A DNA stretch of 64,000 nt from CBFDBF01 sp050287965 (GCA_050287965.1 JBNKCX010000018.1:47485-111484), one strand, 5' to 3'; shown: positions 44,401 through 52,812, counted from the stretch's first letter. The notes: generated by a model from the sequence alone, not told the origin. A program made the numbers and translations.

Positions 44401-45395
44401 AACAGATCGCCGAAATCCCACAACAGGAAGACGACACCTGGACCGACCCCAGGACTCTGCCCGCCGTGGATCTGCAAAGCGAAAAGATCATCCTCAACGG
44501 AAGAAACTACGGCCAGTTCACCCTGCTTACCCACAGCACCCCGGAAGGTGTTGCGTTGGACACCGTCTCCCTGATTTCGGAACGACTGAAGTTCTCCGCC
44601 CGCGGAGAATGGATCGTCTACCGCGGAACCCCCCAGACCGCCCTGGACCTTACCCTGGATGCGGAATCACTGGGAAAACTACTTGATCATCTCGGATATG
44701 CGCCCAACCTGAGAGACGCGCCCGCCAAGGTTGAAGCCAGTCTCCGCTGGAGCGGCAATCCTCGACAGTTCAGCAGCACCGATCTTAACGGCGAGATGAA
44801 GATGAGCCTGGGTGAAGGACGCTTTCTCGAGGTAGATCCCGGACTTGGCCGGATCTTCGGCCTCCTGAATCTGAGTGCCCTGCAGCGCCGCCTCAGCCTC
44901 GATTTCAGCGACCTGTTCAAGAAGGGATTCAGTTTTGACAGTATAGAGGGCTCTTTTACCCTTGATGAAGGGGATGCCTATACCAATGATCTGCGGATCC
45001 TGGGACCCGGCGCCGATATCGAAATTGCCGGCCGGATCGGCCTGGTGGACCAGGATTTCGATCAACTGGTTTCCGTCACCCCAAATGTTACGGCCTCCCT
45101 TCCCATCGCCGGCGCCGTGGCCGGCGGGCCGGCGGTCGGCGCTGCCGTCTACCTCGCTCAGAAACTCCTGGGTAAGCGCGTGGACCGCGTCACCAATATC
45201 GTCTACACCGTCAAAGGCCCCTGGGAGAATCCGGAAATCACCCGGCAGGAACAGAAACTGGAGTCCCGGCTCTCCACGCTGTTTGATTTCCAGAAGAACC
45301 CGCCTGATCTGTCTGCATCTCCCGGCGCCGAGACTGAAGAGGCGACGCCGTGGAGCAATCCTTTCTCCATCTCCGGGGAACCGGCGCCTGAGTAA
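41427..45395 (+). CDS. yhdP: YhdP family AsmA-like protein
   Basis: A 1322-residue envelope protein with one N-terminal membrane anchor (VWLALILLTILGGIVILVVR) and a very long periplasmic part. AsmA-like proteins such as YhdP form beta-groove bridges that carry phospholipids to the outer membrane. Family landmarks include LLLPMVDQYRPDAEKMASEM, the DUF3971-type middle (TRYLPVGIMPDGVVEWLDR in frame) and the C-terminal LGEGRFLEVDPGLGRIFGLL. It directly follows rng (18 bp; ribosome-binding site GAGGA). Together with Mla it gives this window two lipid-traffic systems. Confidence 0.95.
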   Translation: MIRLLRSFAAKVWLALILLTILGGIVILVVRLLLPMVDQYRPDAEKMASEMLGQPVEISRLSARWRGFGPELVLEDVRLLDPESHQPSFRLDAIHVAISLFDTLRTKSIKPREITFDGASLLIKRRSDGSVVISGLEGVGGGGRAGGELFFLPFRIALKNSELYWENQAIGAAPLRFVDVDIILTNDGDRHQLDALLSLPDDSGARMQLAADIWGDLQEPGAWSGDFYLRGNNLPLAKLLGARIPAGYAINSGTAEMEIWSHWEKGYLSSIEGEARWRDLNLEGSVTPQEEEPRRLELEQMGGYFRWQRTESGWRLGVDDIAVTRNGRSWPASSLGMETSYDQEGHVHLRTGIDFLRVEDVIALIRMFPLPTEKLDQTLAEIRPQAGIYDLQFRFDETSEGPVWAGRGQLENLSTQPWRSAPGINNLDARFWLTQERGAMDLQGKLVFAKFPGLFRDTLQLQGVNGLLRWERQPELGWVIESAGLEAFNSDVKTRTRLRMVLPDDPEESPLLDLQTDFRDGVVSTTSRYLPVGIMPDGVVEWLDRSLVSGRLVNGSCVFRGPVRDFPFEKRATGRFEVLFGVEDLLLDYWPEWPRSEEMTAEIRFLNNRFDAWIESGKIFESNLHNLHGRIEHLNKASPFRLSGSITGPLSDELRILSESPLREKFAPLTEAVRAEGDAHLDLEFAVPLSTGQFSIDGKLALQDATIHIDEWQLPITRISGNLLFDQDGIRSKGLQGQLMGSETRVEVAPLKGKRGTTRITAKTTLPGSAFAQRFPALGLEGLKGTTDWQLDLDIPPFAKGKRPLVDIRLSSNLKGIRLDLPAPIGKSEREQRKLVVTTTLSNRPERRLGVRYGDILDSAMLLNVTDPDRIHFIRGGLMFGGAPARLPEKDQLLMEGKLANLHIDPWLNYFHPSGSKLALPAITTKDLRIDNLRYGDTYLQNVTFNLDTDKTGIQGRVEGDRVSGSFQIPVSLKDNPITLRLDRLSLDFNPEQIAEIPQQEDDTWTDPRTLPAVDLQSEKIILNGRNYGQFTLLTHSTPEGVALDTVSLISERLKFSARGEWIVYRGTPQTALDLTLDAESLGKLLDHLGYAPNLRDAPAKVEASLRWSGNPRQFSSTDLNGEMKMSLGEGRFLEVDPGLGRIFGLLNLSALQRRLSLDFSDLFKKGFSFDSIEGSFTLDEGDAYTNDLRILGPGADIEIAGRIGLVDQDFDQLVSVTPNVTASLPIAGAVAGGPAVGAAVYLAQKLLGKRVDRVTNIVYTVKGPWENPEITRQEQKLESRLSTLFDFQKNPPDLSASPGAETEEATPWSNPFSISGEPAPE

Positions 45396-45514
45396 TCGAC
45401 ATCGAGAGGATTATCCGAGTTTAATCGGGAAATACCGCCGGTTTTCCAATGTTTACTTGGAATGGTATTCTGCCGACCCCATTAATTCTATTTGGCACGA
45501 TAACAGACCGAAAG

Positions 45515-46345
45515 ATGGAACAAATCAAACCCAAAGTAGCTGCCATTCAGATGGCTTCCGGACCCAACATCAGCGCAAACCTTTTGGAGGTGGAGAAGCT
45601 GGTAGCAGAGGCCGTCCGGGCGGGGGCCGGACTTATCGTATTGCCGGAAAACTTCGCCTTTATGGGCAAAGAGGATCGCGAACTGCTTACTGCGAAAGAG
45701 CCGGAGGGGAAAGGACCGCTGCAGGAGTTTCTCTCACAACTGGCCAAACGCCACGCCGCCTGGGTGGTGGGCGGCACTATTCCCCTCGCCGCGACCAACA
45801 GCGAAAAGGTTCGGTCGGCATCGTTGATATTCAATGACAAGGGAGAGCAGGTCGGGCGTTACGACAAAATTCATCTCTTCGATGTACAGCTTCCGGAAAC
45901 GGCAGAGACCTATGTGGAATCAAAGACCATCGAACCCGGCAATCAGGCGGTGGTGGTGGACTCCCCGTTCGGCAAACTCGGCGTTGCGATCTGTTACGAC
46001 CTGCGCTTCCCGGAGCTTTTTCGTAATATGCTCGACAAGGGCATGGAGGTCCTGGCCGTTCCCGCGGCCTTTACCGCTCTCACCGGCAAGGCCCATTGGG
46101 AACCTATGGTACGTACCCGAGCCATCGAGAACCTCTGCTATGTGATCACGTCCGCACAAGGCGGGTTTCACGTCAGCGGCCGCGAGACCTTCGGCCACAG
46201 CATGATCGTGGACCCCTGGGGGTCAATTCTGGATATCCTTCCGCGCGGAAGCGGTTTTGTCATAAGCGAGCTGAATCTGGATCACCTGTTGAATACCCGC
46301 CGGACTTTCCCTTCCCTCAATCATCGACAAATCCACTGCAATTAA
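45515..46345 (+). CDS. Carbon-nitrogen hydrolase, Nit1/deaminated-glutathione amidase type
   Basis: A 276-residue nitrilase-superfamily amidase. The catalytic triad is visible: Glu in IVLPENFAFMG, Lys in GRYDKIHLFDVQLPE and Cys in GVAICYDLRFPELFRN. YDKIHLFDV and MVRTRAIENLCYV are typical of the Nit1/YbeM branch, which hydrolyses deaminated glutathione. Exact substrate is inferred. The ATG at 45515 is chosen because the family starts there; an in-frame start 22 codons earlier adds unconserved sequence. tldD begins 16 bp after its stop. Confidence 0.9.
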   Translation: MEQIKPKVAAIQMASGPNISANLLEVEKLVAEAVRAGAGLIVLPENFAFMGKEDRELLTAKEPEGKGPLQEFLSQLAKRHAAWVVGGTIPLAATNSEKVRSASLIFNDKGEQVGRYDKIHLFDVQLPETAETYVESKTIEPGNQAVVVDSPFGKLGVAICYDLRFPELFRNMLDKGMEVLAVPAAFTALTGKAHWEPMVRTRAIENLCYVITSAQGGFHVSGRETFGHSMIVDPWGSILDILPRGSGFVISELNLDHLLNTRRTFPSLNHRQIHCN

Positions 46346-46361
46346 AGACGGTCAACATCAA

Positions 46362-47801
46362 ATGAGCCATCTGGATATCGCCCGCGACACCATCCTGGGA
46401 CCCGCTGAGTTGAATGATTCAGACCTGGACCGGTTGTTGGGACAACTATTGGGAAAGGGTATCGATGCCGCTGACGCCTATTTTCAGTCCAGCCGCCTGG
46501 AATCCTGGGCGCTGGAAGACGGGATCATCAAGGAGGGTGCCCACAACATCGAGCAGGGTGTCGGGGTACGGGTGGTCAGCGGGGAAAAAAGCGGTTTTGC
46601 CTACACTGACGACGTCCGACTGACAACCCTGCTTGAGGCCGGGCGCACCGCCAGGGCGATCTCCCACAGCGGCATCGAGGGCAGCGTGAGGGTCAAAAAC
46701 GCCCCCGCGGTGAAACAGCTCTACGCCCCCATCAATCCCCTGGAGACCCTGCTGGAGCAGGAAAAGGTGGAACTGCTGCAACGATTGGACAGGGAAGCGC
46801 GGGCCCAGGATCCGAGAATCAAACAGGTGAACGTCAGTCTGGTCGCGGCCCATGATATCGTCCTTATTGCGGCCGCCGACGGCACCCTCAGCGGAGACGT
46901 CCGGCCCCTGGTACGTTGCAGCGTGCATGTGATCGCAGAACAGAACGGCCGCCGGGAGCAAGGCTACGCCGGTGGTGGCGCCCGCCAATCACTCGGTTTT
47001 TTCCTGGATCAGGAACGGGCGCTCAATTACGCCCGCGAGGCCGCCCGCCAGGCTCTGGTCAATCTTGAGGCCATTGAAGCCCCGGCGGGCGCGTTGACCG
47101 TGGTTCTCGGCTCGGGCTGGCCCGGGGTCCTGCTGCACGAGGCGGTGGGGCATGGGCTGGAGGGCGACTTCATCCGCAAAGGGAGTTCCGCTTTTGCCGG
47201 CCGGCTAGGTGAACGGGTCGCATCCGAGGCCTGTACCGTGGTGGACGACGGCACCCTCCCCGGCCGACGCGGCTCCCTGACCATCGACGATGAGGGAACG
47301 CCCACCCAGCAAACCGTACTCATCGAAAACGGCACCCTCAAGGGATTTATGCAGGACCGTCTCAATTCACGGTTAATGGGGACGGCCTCCACCGGTAATG
47401 GACGCCGGGAATCCTATGCCCATCTGCCTCTTCCCCGCATGACCAACACCTTCATGCTCCCGGGGAAACATGAACCGGAAGAGATCATCAGCTCGGTGAA
47501 AAACGGACTGTATGCGGTCAACTTCGGCGGCGGGCAGGTGGACATAACCTCGGGCAAGTTCGTTTTCTCCGCCAGCGAGGCATACCTGATCGAGAATGGA
47601 AAGGTAACGGCTCCGGTCAAGGGAGCAACCCTGATCGGCAACGGGCCCGAAGTGCTCACACGGGTCAGCATGGTCGGGAACGATCTGCGCCTGGATGACG
47701 GTATCGGTGTTTGCGGCAAGGAAGGCCAGAGTATACCCGTGGGTGTTGGACAACCGACTCTCAAAGTGGAGAATCTCACCGTCGGCGGTACCAATGTCTG
47801 A
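46362..47801 (+). CDS. tldD: Metalloprotease TldD
   Basis: A 479-residue subunit of the TldD/TldE (PmbA) protease, which unfolds and cleaves small peptides such as microcin B17 precursor and CcdA. The metal site HEAVGHGLEGDFIRKG is intact, as is the C-terminal CGKEGQSIPVGVGQPTLKV with the Cys of this family. The partner pmbA follows at 47978. yjgA, often placed between the two, is absent and its place is taken by repeat element A. Confidence 0.97.
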   Translation: MSHLDIARDTILGPAELNDSDLDRLLGQLLGKGIDAADAYFQSSRLESWALEDGIIKEGAHNIEQGVGVRVVSGEKSGFAYTDDVRLTTLLEAGRTARAISHSGIEGSVRVKNAPAVKQLYAPINPLETLLEQEKVELLQRLDREARAQDPRIKQVNVSLVAAHDIVLIAAADGTLSGDVRPLVRCSVHVIAEQNGRREQGYAGGGARQSLGFFLDQERALNYAREAARQALVNLEAIEAPAGALTVVLGSGWPGVLLHEAVGHGLEGDFIRKGSSAFAGRLGERVASEACTVVDDGTLPGRRGSLTIDDEGTPTQQTVLIENGTLKGFMQDRLNSRLMGTASTGNGRRESYAHLPLPRMTNTFMLPGKHEPEEIISSVKNGLYAVNFGGGQVDITSGKFVFSASEAYLIENGKVTAPVKGATLIGNGPEVLTRVSMVGNDLRLDDGIGVCGKEGQSIPVGVGQPTLKVENLTVGGTNV

Positions 47802-47828
47802 CCCTGTATCTAAACAGGAATCTCGTTG

Positions 47829-47950
47829 CCACAGAGACACAGAGGACACGGAGAATTTTTTGCCAAGCACTCGGAACTCCGCTACCGGGCTACAGGATTC
47901 TCAGATCCTTTACGATAATTTCTCGCCCAGTGGTCTCCGTGCCTCCGCGG
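47829..47950. repeat. Intergenic element A, copy 3, with inverted-repeat ends
   Basis: A 122-bp unit between tldD and pmbA. The left end is CCACAGAGACACAGAGGACA. The right end read on the other strand is CCGCGGAGGCACGGAGA, and the mismatches between them are purine-purine exchanges. It shares ends with the copies at 8913 and 13344. It splits an operon that is otherwise contiguous or separated only by yjgA in relatives. Confidence 0.6.
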
Positions 47951-47977
47951 CTAACAAACAGATGAAATAAGCACCTC

Positions 47978-49324
47978 ATGCAAATAACGGAAGATATAAA
48001 AAAGCGCCAGGCGGAATTGGAGCAAAAGGTCGATGATCTTCTTGCGGAAGCGAAGCGGCAGGGAGCGAGTTCCGCCGAGGCCGGCATCAACAGCGACGCG
48101 GGTCTGTCCGTCACCGTACGCAAGAGTGACGTGGAAACCATCGAGCACACCCGTGACAACGGCCTCGGCGTCACCGTTTATTTCGGACAGCGAAAAGGCT
48201 CGGCCAGCACCTCCGACCTGAGCGCGAAGGCGATCAGGGAGACAGTTAAGGCAGCGTGCAACATCGCGCGCTATACCCAGGAGGATCAGTTTGCCGGGCT
48301 AGCTGATGCCGAGTTGATGGCTGCCGCGATACCTGATCTCGACCTCTACCACCCGTGGCGGGTCGAGGTATTGGACGCTATCGAGATAGGCCGGGCGTGT
48401 GAAGCGGCCGCTCTTGAGTACGATCCGCGCATCGTCAACTCCGAAGGCGCCACCCTGAACAGTCATGCCGGCCTGCACGTTTACGGCAACAGCCACGGCT
48501 TCATCGGTGGTTATCCCAGCAGCCGGCACAGCTTGAGCTGCGCCGTTATCGGCCAGGAAGAAAGGGGCATGCAGCGGGATTTCTGGTACACGGTTGGCCG
48601 GGCTGCGAAGGATCTGGACGCCGCCGCAGAGGTTGGAAGACGCGCTGCGGAACGCACCGTGGCGCGCCTGGGGGCCCGCGCAATCGATACCCATGAGACC
48701 CCGACCCTGTTTCAGGCCGAAGCCGCCGTAAGTCTGCTACGCAGCCTTGTGGGCGCCGTACGCGGCAGCGCCCTTTATCGTGAGGCCTCATTTCTGCTCG
48801 ACCACCTGGGGAAACGGATCTTTCCCGAATTCGTACATATCCACGAAAACCCGCTGCTCCTTCGCGGACTTGCCAGTGCACCCTTCGACGGTGAAGGGGT
48901 GGCGACAAGACCCAAGGATATCGTGCGTGAAGGGGTATTACAGAGCTATATATTGAGCAGCTACTCGGCGCGCAAACTCGGCATGCAAACCACAGGCAAT
49001 GCGGGTGGAGTGCGCAATCTCTCCATCAATCCCGGCGATCTCGATCTGGACGGCCTGCTCAGGAAGATGGGGCGGGGTCTGTTGGTCACGGAAATGATGG
49101 GGCACGGTGTGAACATCGTCACCGGCGACTATTCCAGGGGTGCAACCGGATTCTGGGTGGAGAACGGCCGAATAGAGTTCCCGGTCGAGGAGATCACCAT
49201 AGCCGGCAATCTGAGAGACATGTATCAGCGATTAATCGCCGTGGGTAATGACGAGGAGTGTCGCGGTACTATTCGTACCGGCTCCTGGCTTATTGAAAAG
49301 ATGATGGTAGCCGGGAACGGCTAG
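47978..49324 (+). CDS. pmbA: Metalloprotease subunit PmbA/TldE
   Basis: A 448-residue partner of TldD that lacks the metal-binding HExxxH, as usual. Motifs: GLGVTVYFGQRKGSASTSDL, GNSHGFIGGYPSSRHSLSC, and TTGNAGGVRNLSINPGDLDL followed by LLVTEMMGHGVNIVTGDYSR. Length and pattern match PmbA. No terminator is evident downstream. Confidence 0.97.
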   Translation: MQITEDIKKRQAELEQKVDDLLAEAKRQGASSAEAGINSDAGLSVTVRKSDVETIEHTRDNGLGVTVYFGQRKGSASTSDLSAKAIRETVKAACNIARYTQEDQFAGLADAELMAAAIPDLDLYHPWRVEVLDAIEIGRACEAAALEYDPRIVNSEGATLNSHAGLHVYGNSHGFIGGYPSSRHSLSCAVIGQEERGMQRDFWYTVGRAAKDLDAAAEVGRRAAERTVARLGARAIDTHETPTLFQAEAAVSLLRSLVGAVRGSALYREASFLLDHLGKRIFPEFVHIHENPLLLRGLASAPFDGEGVATRPKDIVREGVLQSYILSSYSARKLGMQTTGNAGGVRNLSINPGDLDLDGLLRKMGRGLLVTEMMGHGVNIVTGDYSRGATGFWVENGRIEFPVEEITIAGNLRDMYQRLIAVGNDEECRGTIRTGSWLIEKMMVAGNG

Positions 49325-49367
49325 CTCGCATTACCCGCGAAGGCGGCGAAGAAATAGGACCCGTCAG

Positions 49368-49670
49368 CTAATTCTCCTCCGTCGGGTTGTCCGCCGACTT
49401 TTCTCCCTCAAGAAACTCCTTGAGATCGTATTTAAGCCACGGGTACAAGGTCACCCCGTCCTCGGGACGGGAAATGGCGAACCAGAAGTAGGTCGCCCGT
49501 GCTACTCGATTGGTAAGTTCTGTCCCATCGTCAAAGGTCTTGGTGGCAATAAGGACGTGATAGATAACCAATAGTCCGATGATGCTGGGAAGAAGACTGA
49601 AACCAATAACGAAGCCTTTAAAAAACCTTCCCATTGGACCTGCTTCACCCCTTCTATGCTCTCTAAACAT
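49368..49670 (-). CDS. Small single-pass membrane protein of unknown function
   Basis: A 100-residue protein. One hydrophobic segment (GFVIGFSLLPSIIGLLVIYHV) follows a short basic N-terminus. The C-terminal half is acidic (LKEFLEGEKSADNPTEEN). The ATG at 49670 has GGGGAG five bases upstream. An ATG 12 codons later is a weaker alternative. I recognise no family. It is convergent with pmbA and shares the strand with the adenylate-kinase-like gene. Confidence 0.65.
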   Translation of the reverse strand: MFREHRRGEAGPMGRFFKGFVIGFSLLPSIIGLLVIYHVLIATKTFDDGTELTNRVARATYFWFAISRPEDGVTLYPWLKYDLKEFLEGEKSADNPTEEN

Positions 49671-49758
49671 TATGCTCCCCTATCAAAGCGTACAGCAGTA
49701 AAGATCCCTCAGTAAAAGGTGCTTCTTCCCTGCTCAGCCGGCCCCAGGGGTCGGTTCG

Positions 49759-50865
49759 CTAGCGTTTTTTCCTGGCCGGTGCCTTCTTCCTGGCCGGCGC
49801 CTTCTTCCTGGCCGGCGCCTTCTTCCTGGCCGGTGCCTTCTTCTTGGCCGGCGCCTTCTTCCTGGCCGGCGCCTTCTTCTTGGCCGGCGCCTTCTTCTTG
49901 GCCGGTGCCTTCTTCTGGGCCGGCGCCTTCTTCCTGGCCGGCGCCTTCTTCTGGGCCGGCGCCTTCTTCCTGGCCGGCGCCTTCTTCTTGGCCGGTGCCT
50001 TCTTCTGGGCCGGCGCCTTCTTCTTGGCCGGCGCCTTCTTCTGGGCCGGCGCCTTCTTCTTGGCCGGTACCTTCTTCCTGGCCGGCGCCTGTTCTTCCGC
50101 CGACTCCTTACTCGCCACCGGGGGTGCCTGTTCTATCTCCGGTTCTGACTCATTTTTCCTCGGCCTTTGAACAGAAACGGGCGGCTCGGATACCTGTCCC
50201 GCATCAACCACCGTGGGCGGATGTTTCTCAATTACCGTTCGCAAAAGCCTGTTAACGGTTTGGATTTCGCCTTCGCCATCGATCTGCCGCAATTTCCCGT
50301 GCAGCGCATAGTATTGAATCAAGGTGGCGGTGTGCTGTTCGTAGATCTTCAGGCGATTGGTCAGCGTCACCTCATTGTTCTCGCTCCGGTGACGCAGCCG
50401 CCCGCCGCACTCATCACAAATTCCGTCGACCCGCGACGGATCAGTATAGATATTGTATTGCTGCCCGCAGGATATACAGAAACGCTGACCTTCCAGCCGC
50501 TCCATGGTGAGGTCGTCATCGACCTCCAGCAACAGCACCAGATCCAGGGGCATTCTCAGCTCATCGAGCATCATATCCAGGGTATCCGCCTGAACCGTGG
50601 TCTTGGGAAATCCCACCAATAGAAAGCCGTTCTGCAAATCGCCCCCCGACAGCCGATCCCGCAGCACTTCGAAAAGAATCTCGTCGGGAACATGCTGGCC
50701 TGCATCCATATAAGCTTTGGCCTGTCTGCCGGCTTCGGTACCCGTCTCCCCAGCGGCTCTCAATAGATCCCCCGTCACCAGAAGCGGCAGCTTGTAGCGC
50801 TTCGCCAGTTCCGCCGATTGCGTGGCTTTTCCGGATCCCGGGGGGCCAAGAAGGACAATTTTCAC
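49759..50865 (-). CDS. Divergent adenylate kinase fused to a histone-H1-like repeat tail
   Basis: 368 residues. About 1-215 follow adenylate kinase throughout: P-loop GPPGSGKATQ, TGDLLRAA, NGFLLVGFPKT, a LID with two Cys pairs (CISCGQQYNIY, GICDECGGRL; zinc type), and NRLKIYEQHTATLIQYY. Several conserved residues are changed: Gly to Ala after the P-loop Lys, Asp84 to Val and Arg88 to Lys (family DGFPRT), and the LID RKDD pattern is RSEN. Phosphotransfer may therefore be weak or altered. Residues 263-368 are ~17 hexapeptides of the form KKAPA[KRQ], like AlgP and histone H1, and should bind nucleic acid or polyanions. The start is GTG with AAGGA upstream. It is divergent from the PPi-PFK cluster. 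Confidence 0.85.
   Translation of the reverse strand: MKIVLLGPPGSGKATQSAELAKRYKLPLLVTGDLLRAAGETGTEAGRQAKAYMDAGQHVPDEILFEVLRDRLSGGDLQNGFLLVGFPKTTVQADTLDMMLDELRMPLDLVLLLEVDDDLTMERLEGQRFCISCGQQYNIYTDPSRVDGICDECGGRLRHRSENNEVTLTNRLKIYEQHTATLIQYYALHGKLRQIDGEGEIQTVNRLLRTVIEKHPPTVVDAGQVSEPPVSVQRPRKNESEPEIEQAPPVASKESAEEQAPARKKVPAKKKAPAQKKAPAKKKAPAQKKAPAKKKAPARKKAPAQKKAPARKKAPAQKKAPAKKKAPAKKKAPARKKAPAKKKAPARKKAPARKKAPARKKAPARKKR
49762..50079 (-). repeat. 18-bp tandem repeats coding the lysine-rich tail
   Basis: About 17 imperfect copies of an 18-base unit encode the KKAPA[KRQ] hexapeptides. Variation is mostly in one codon (Lys, Arg or Gln), with synonymous third-base changes. Units are in frame, so copy-number change by recombination would alter only tail length. 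The array also creates long artificial open frames on the other strands. Confidence 0.9.
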
Positions 50866-51129
50866 GGCTATTCCTTGATTCTGTTTTCTTGTTAAAGTTT
50901 TTTATTTATGTTTTTCATAACAGGCGGCGGCGCCATCTTAAACTATTAACATATTGTTTTTACTGGCCTATCTCACAAATCCGCTTGCCCGACCGGCACT
51001 CAGAATCCACTGCGTGAAGCGATTTTCGCCGATAGAGTTATCCGATAATTCCGGCAAAGTCAACGCGGCCGTGAAACGGAACCTGCTTTGGGATATTCTT
51101 GTGCCTTTACAATGCCCTCAACAATCGTC

Positions 51130-51474
51130 ATGACCGAAGTAGCTGATATCACCGACAAAGAGAAATGGATTGTCGAAACAACGCTAAAAGAGCGTTACGG
51201 ATACGAAATTCCCTTACAGATCGCCGACAGTGAACTCCGCCTCCGCCCCTCGGATCGGGATTTGACCCAGTGTCCGCTGTTCTTCTGGGAGGTGGGTGAC
51301 TGTCACTTTGCCGTATTCAAGACCGGCGACAGCCGATACCGCTGCCTGTTTTACTATCGTCTATATCAACAGTACGGCACCGGTGTTAATGAATACGACA
51401 ACCTGGCCGAATGCGTGGTCTCCCTGCTGCAGGTTCAGGCCGACCATGAAGCGAAGGAACGGGGTGATGTTTAG
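51130..51474 (+). CDS. Small cytosolic protein of unknown function upstream of PPi-PFK
   Basis: A 114-residue acidic protein (MTEVADITDKEKWIVETTLK ...) with several aromatic and Cys residues in the middle (CPLFFWEVGDCHFAVFKTGD, YRCLFYYRLYQQYGTG). No signal peptide, membrane segment or known motif is evident. It ends 27 bp before pfp, so the two are probably co-transcribed. ATGs at 51112 and 51130 are both possible and neither has a good ribosome-binding site; the latter is chosen because MTEVADITDKEK looks like a natural start. Function unknown; the position suggests a link with pyrophosphate metabolism. Confidence 0.7.
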   Translation: MTEVADITDKEKWIVETTLKERYGYEIPLQIADSELRLRPSDRDLTQCPLFFWEVGDCHFAVFKTGDSRYRCLFYYRLYQQYGTGVNEYDNLAECVVSLLQVQADHEAKERGDV

Positions 51475-51501
51475 AACCAATCTCATTATCAGGGAGCATG
51501 T

Positions 51502-52767
51502 ATGAGTAAAAAGAACGCTTTCTACGCCCAGTCCGGAGGAGTGACTGCGGTTATTAACGCCTCCGCCTGTGGCGTCATTCAGGCCGCGCGGGAAAACGGC
51601 GACCGGATCGGCAACGTATATGCCGGGCGCAACGGCATCATAGGGGCGCTGACCGAAGAGTTGATCGACACCAGCGAGGAGTCTGATGAGGCCATCGCCG
51701 CACTACGCCATACCCCCTCGGGCGGCTTCGGCTCCTGCCGCTATAAGCTGAAAAGTCTGGAACAGAATCTGCGGGAATACGAGCGTCTTATCGAAGTCTT
51801 CAAGGCGCACGATATCGGCTACTTCTTTTATAACGGCGGCGGCGATTCCGCAGACACCTGCCACAAGGTCTCCCAACTCTCGGAGAAGATGGGCTACCCC
51901 ATCCAGGCGATCCACATCCCCAAAACGGTGGACAACGACCTCCCCATTACCGACAACTGCCCGGGATTCGGCTCGGTAGCCAAGTACATCGCGGTTTCCA
52001 CCCTGGAAGCCAGTTTCGATGTCCGCTCCATGGCCAAGACCTCCACCAAGGTCTTCGTGCTGGAGGTCATGGGACGCCATGCCGGCTGGATTGCCGCGGC
52101 GGGAGGTCTGGCCGCGAACAAGAATTACAAGCTCCCGATCCTTATCCTTTTCCCCGAGGTGGATTTCCACCAGGAGACCTTCCTTGCCAAATGCCGGGAA
52201 CGGGTGGAGGCCTTCGGTTACGTGATCGTCGTGGTTTCCGAAGGGGCGAAATGGCCGGACGGGAGATTTCTCGCCGAGCAGGGCACCCGGGATGCCTTTG
52301 GCCATGCGCAACTGGGCGGGGCGGCCCCGGTGGTGGCCAACATGATCAAAGACGCCCTGGGCTACAAGTATCACTGGGCGGTGGCGGATTACCTGCAGCG
52401 GGCCGCCCGCCATCTTGCTTCCCGGGTTGACGTGGAACAGGCCTACGCGGCGGGAAGGGCGGCGGTGGAAATGGCCCTGACCGGAGAGAACGCCATAATG
52501 CCCGCCATCATCCGCACCTCCAATGATCCCTATACCTGGGAGATCCGGAAAGCGCCGTTGGCGGAAGTGGCTAATGTGGAGAAGATGATGCCGCCTGATT
52601 TCATCTCCGCGGACGGATTCGGCATCACCGACGCCTGCCGGGAGTACCTGTTGCCCCTGATCCAGGGAGAGGAGTACCCGCCGTATGAGAACGGCCTGCC
52701 GCGTTACGTCACGCTGAAAAATGTGCTGGTCCCACGCAAGCTGCAGGATGATTTTGAAATAAAGTAA
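51502..52767 (+). CDS. pfp: Pyrophosphate-dependent 6-phosphofructokinase
   Basis: A 421-residue enzyme that reversibly phosphorylates fructose 6-phosphate using PPi. PPi specificity is read from two positions: Asp 115 in NGGGDSADT, where ATP enzymes have Gly, and Lys 141 in IPKTVDNDLP, where ATP enzymes have Gly. The catalytic TVDND (142-146) and the substrate motif MGRHAGWIAAAGGL are intact. In methanotrophs and sulfur-oxidising symbionts such enzymes sit beside an H+-PPase and are thought also to act on Calvin-cycle sugar phosphates. Here hppA is the next gene, behind a hairpin terminator. Confidence 0.95.
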   Translation: MSKKNAFYAQSGGVTAVINASACGVIQAARENGDRIGNVYAGRNGIIGALTEELIDTSEESDEAIAALRHTPSGGFGSCRYKLKSLEQNLREYERLIEVFKAHDIGYFFYNGGGDSADTCHKVSQLSEKMGYPIQAIHIPKTVDNDLPITDNCPGFGSVAKYIAVSTLEASFDVRSMAKTSTKVFVLEVMGRHAGWIAAAGGLAANKNYKLPILILFPEVDFHQETFLAKCRERVEAFGYVIVVVSEGAKWPDGRFLAEQGTRDAFGHAQLGGAAPVVANMIKDALGYKYHWAVADYLQRAARHLASRVDVEQAYAAGRAAVEMALTGENAIMPAIIRTSNDPYTWEIRKAPLAEVANVEKMMPPDFISADGFGITDACREYLLPLIQGEEYPPYENGLPRYVTLKNVLVPRKLQDDFEIK

Positions 52768-52787
52768 TCCGGGTATAGAAAAATTTC

Positions 52788-52812
52788 AGGGGGCATAACT
52801 GCCCCCTTTCCT
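52788..52812 (+). terminator. Intrinsic terminator after pfp
   Basis: A perfect 7-bp stem AGGGGGC / GCCCCCT with loop ATAACT, 20 bases after the pfp stop, followed by TTCCTTATT. It suggests that hppA is transcribed mainly from its own promoter in the following 200 bp. Confidence 0.75.

Noticed and set aside
49762..50079. Short tandem repeats that could be mistaken for a CRISPR array
   Set aside because: Units are contiguous 18-mers with no spacers, in frame, and code for KKAPA hexapeptides.
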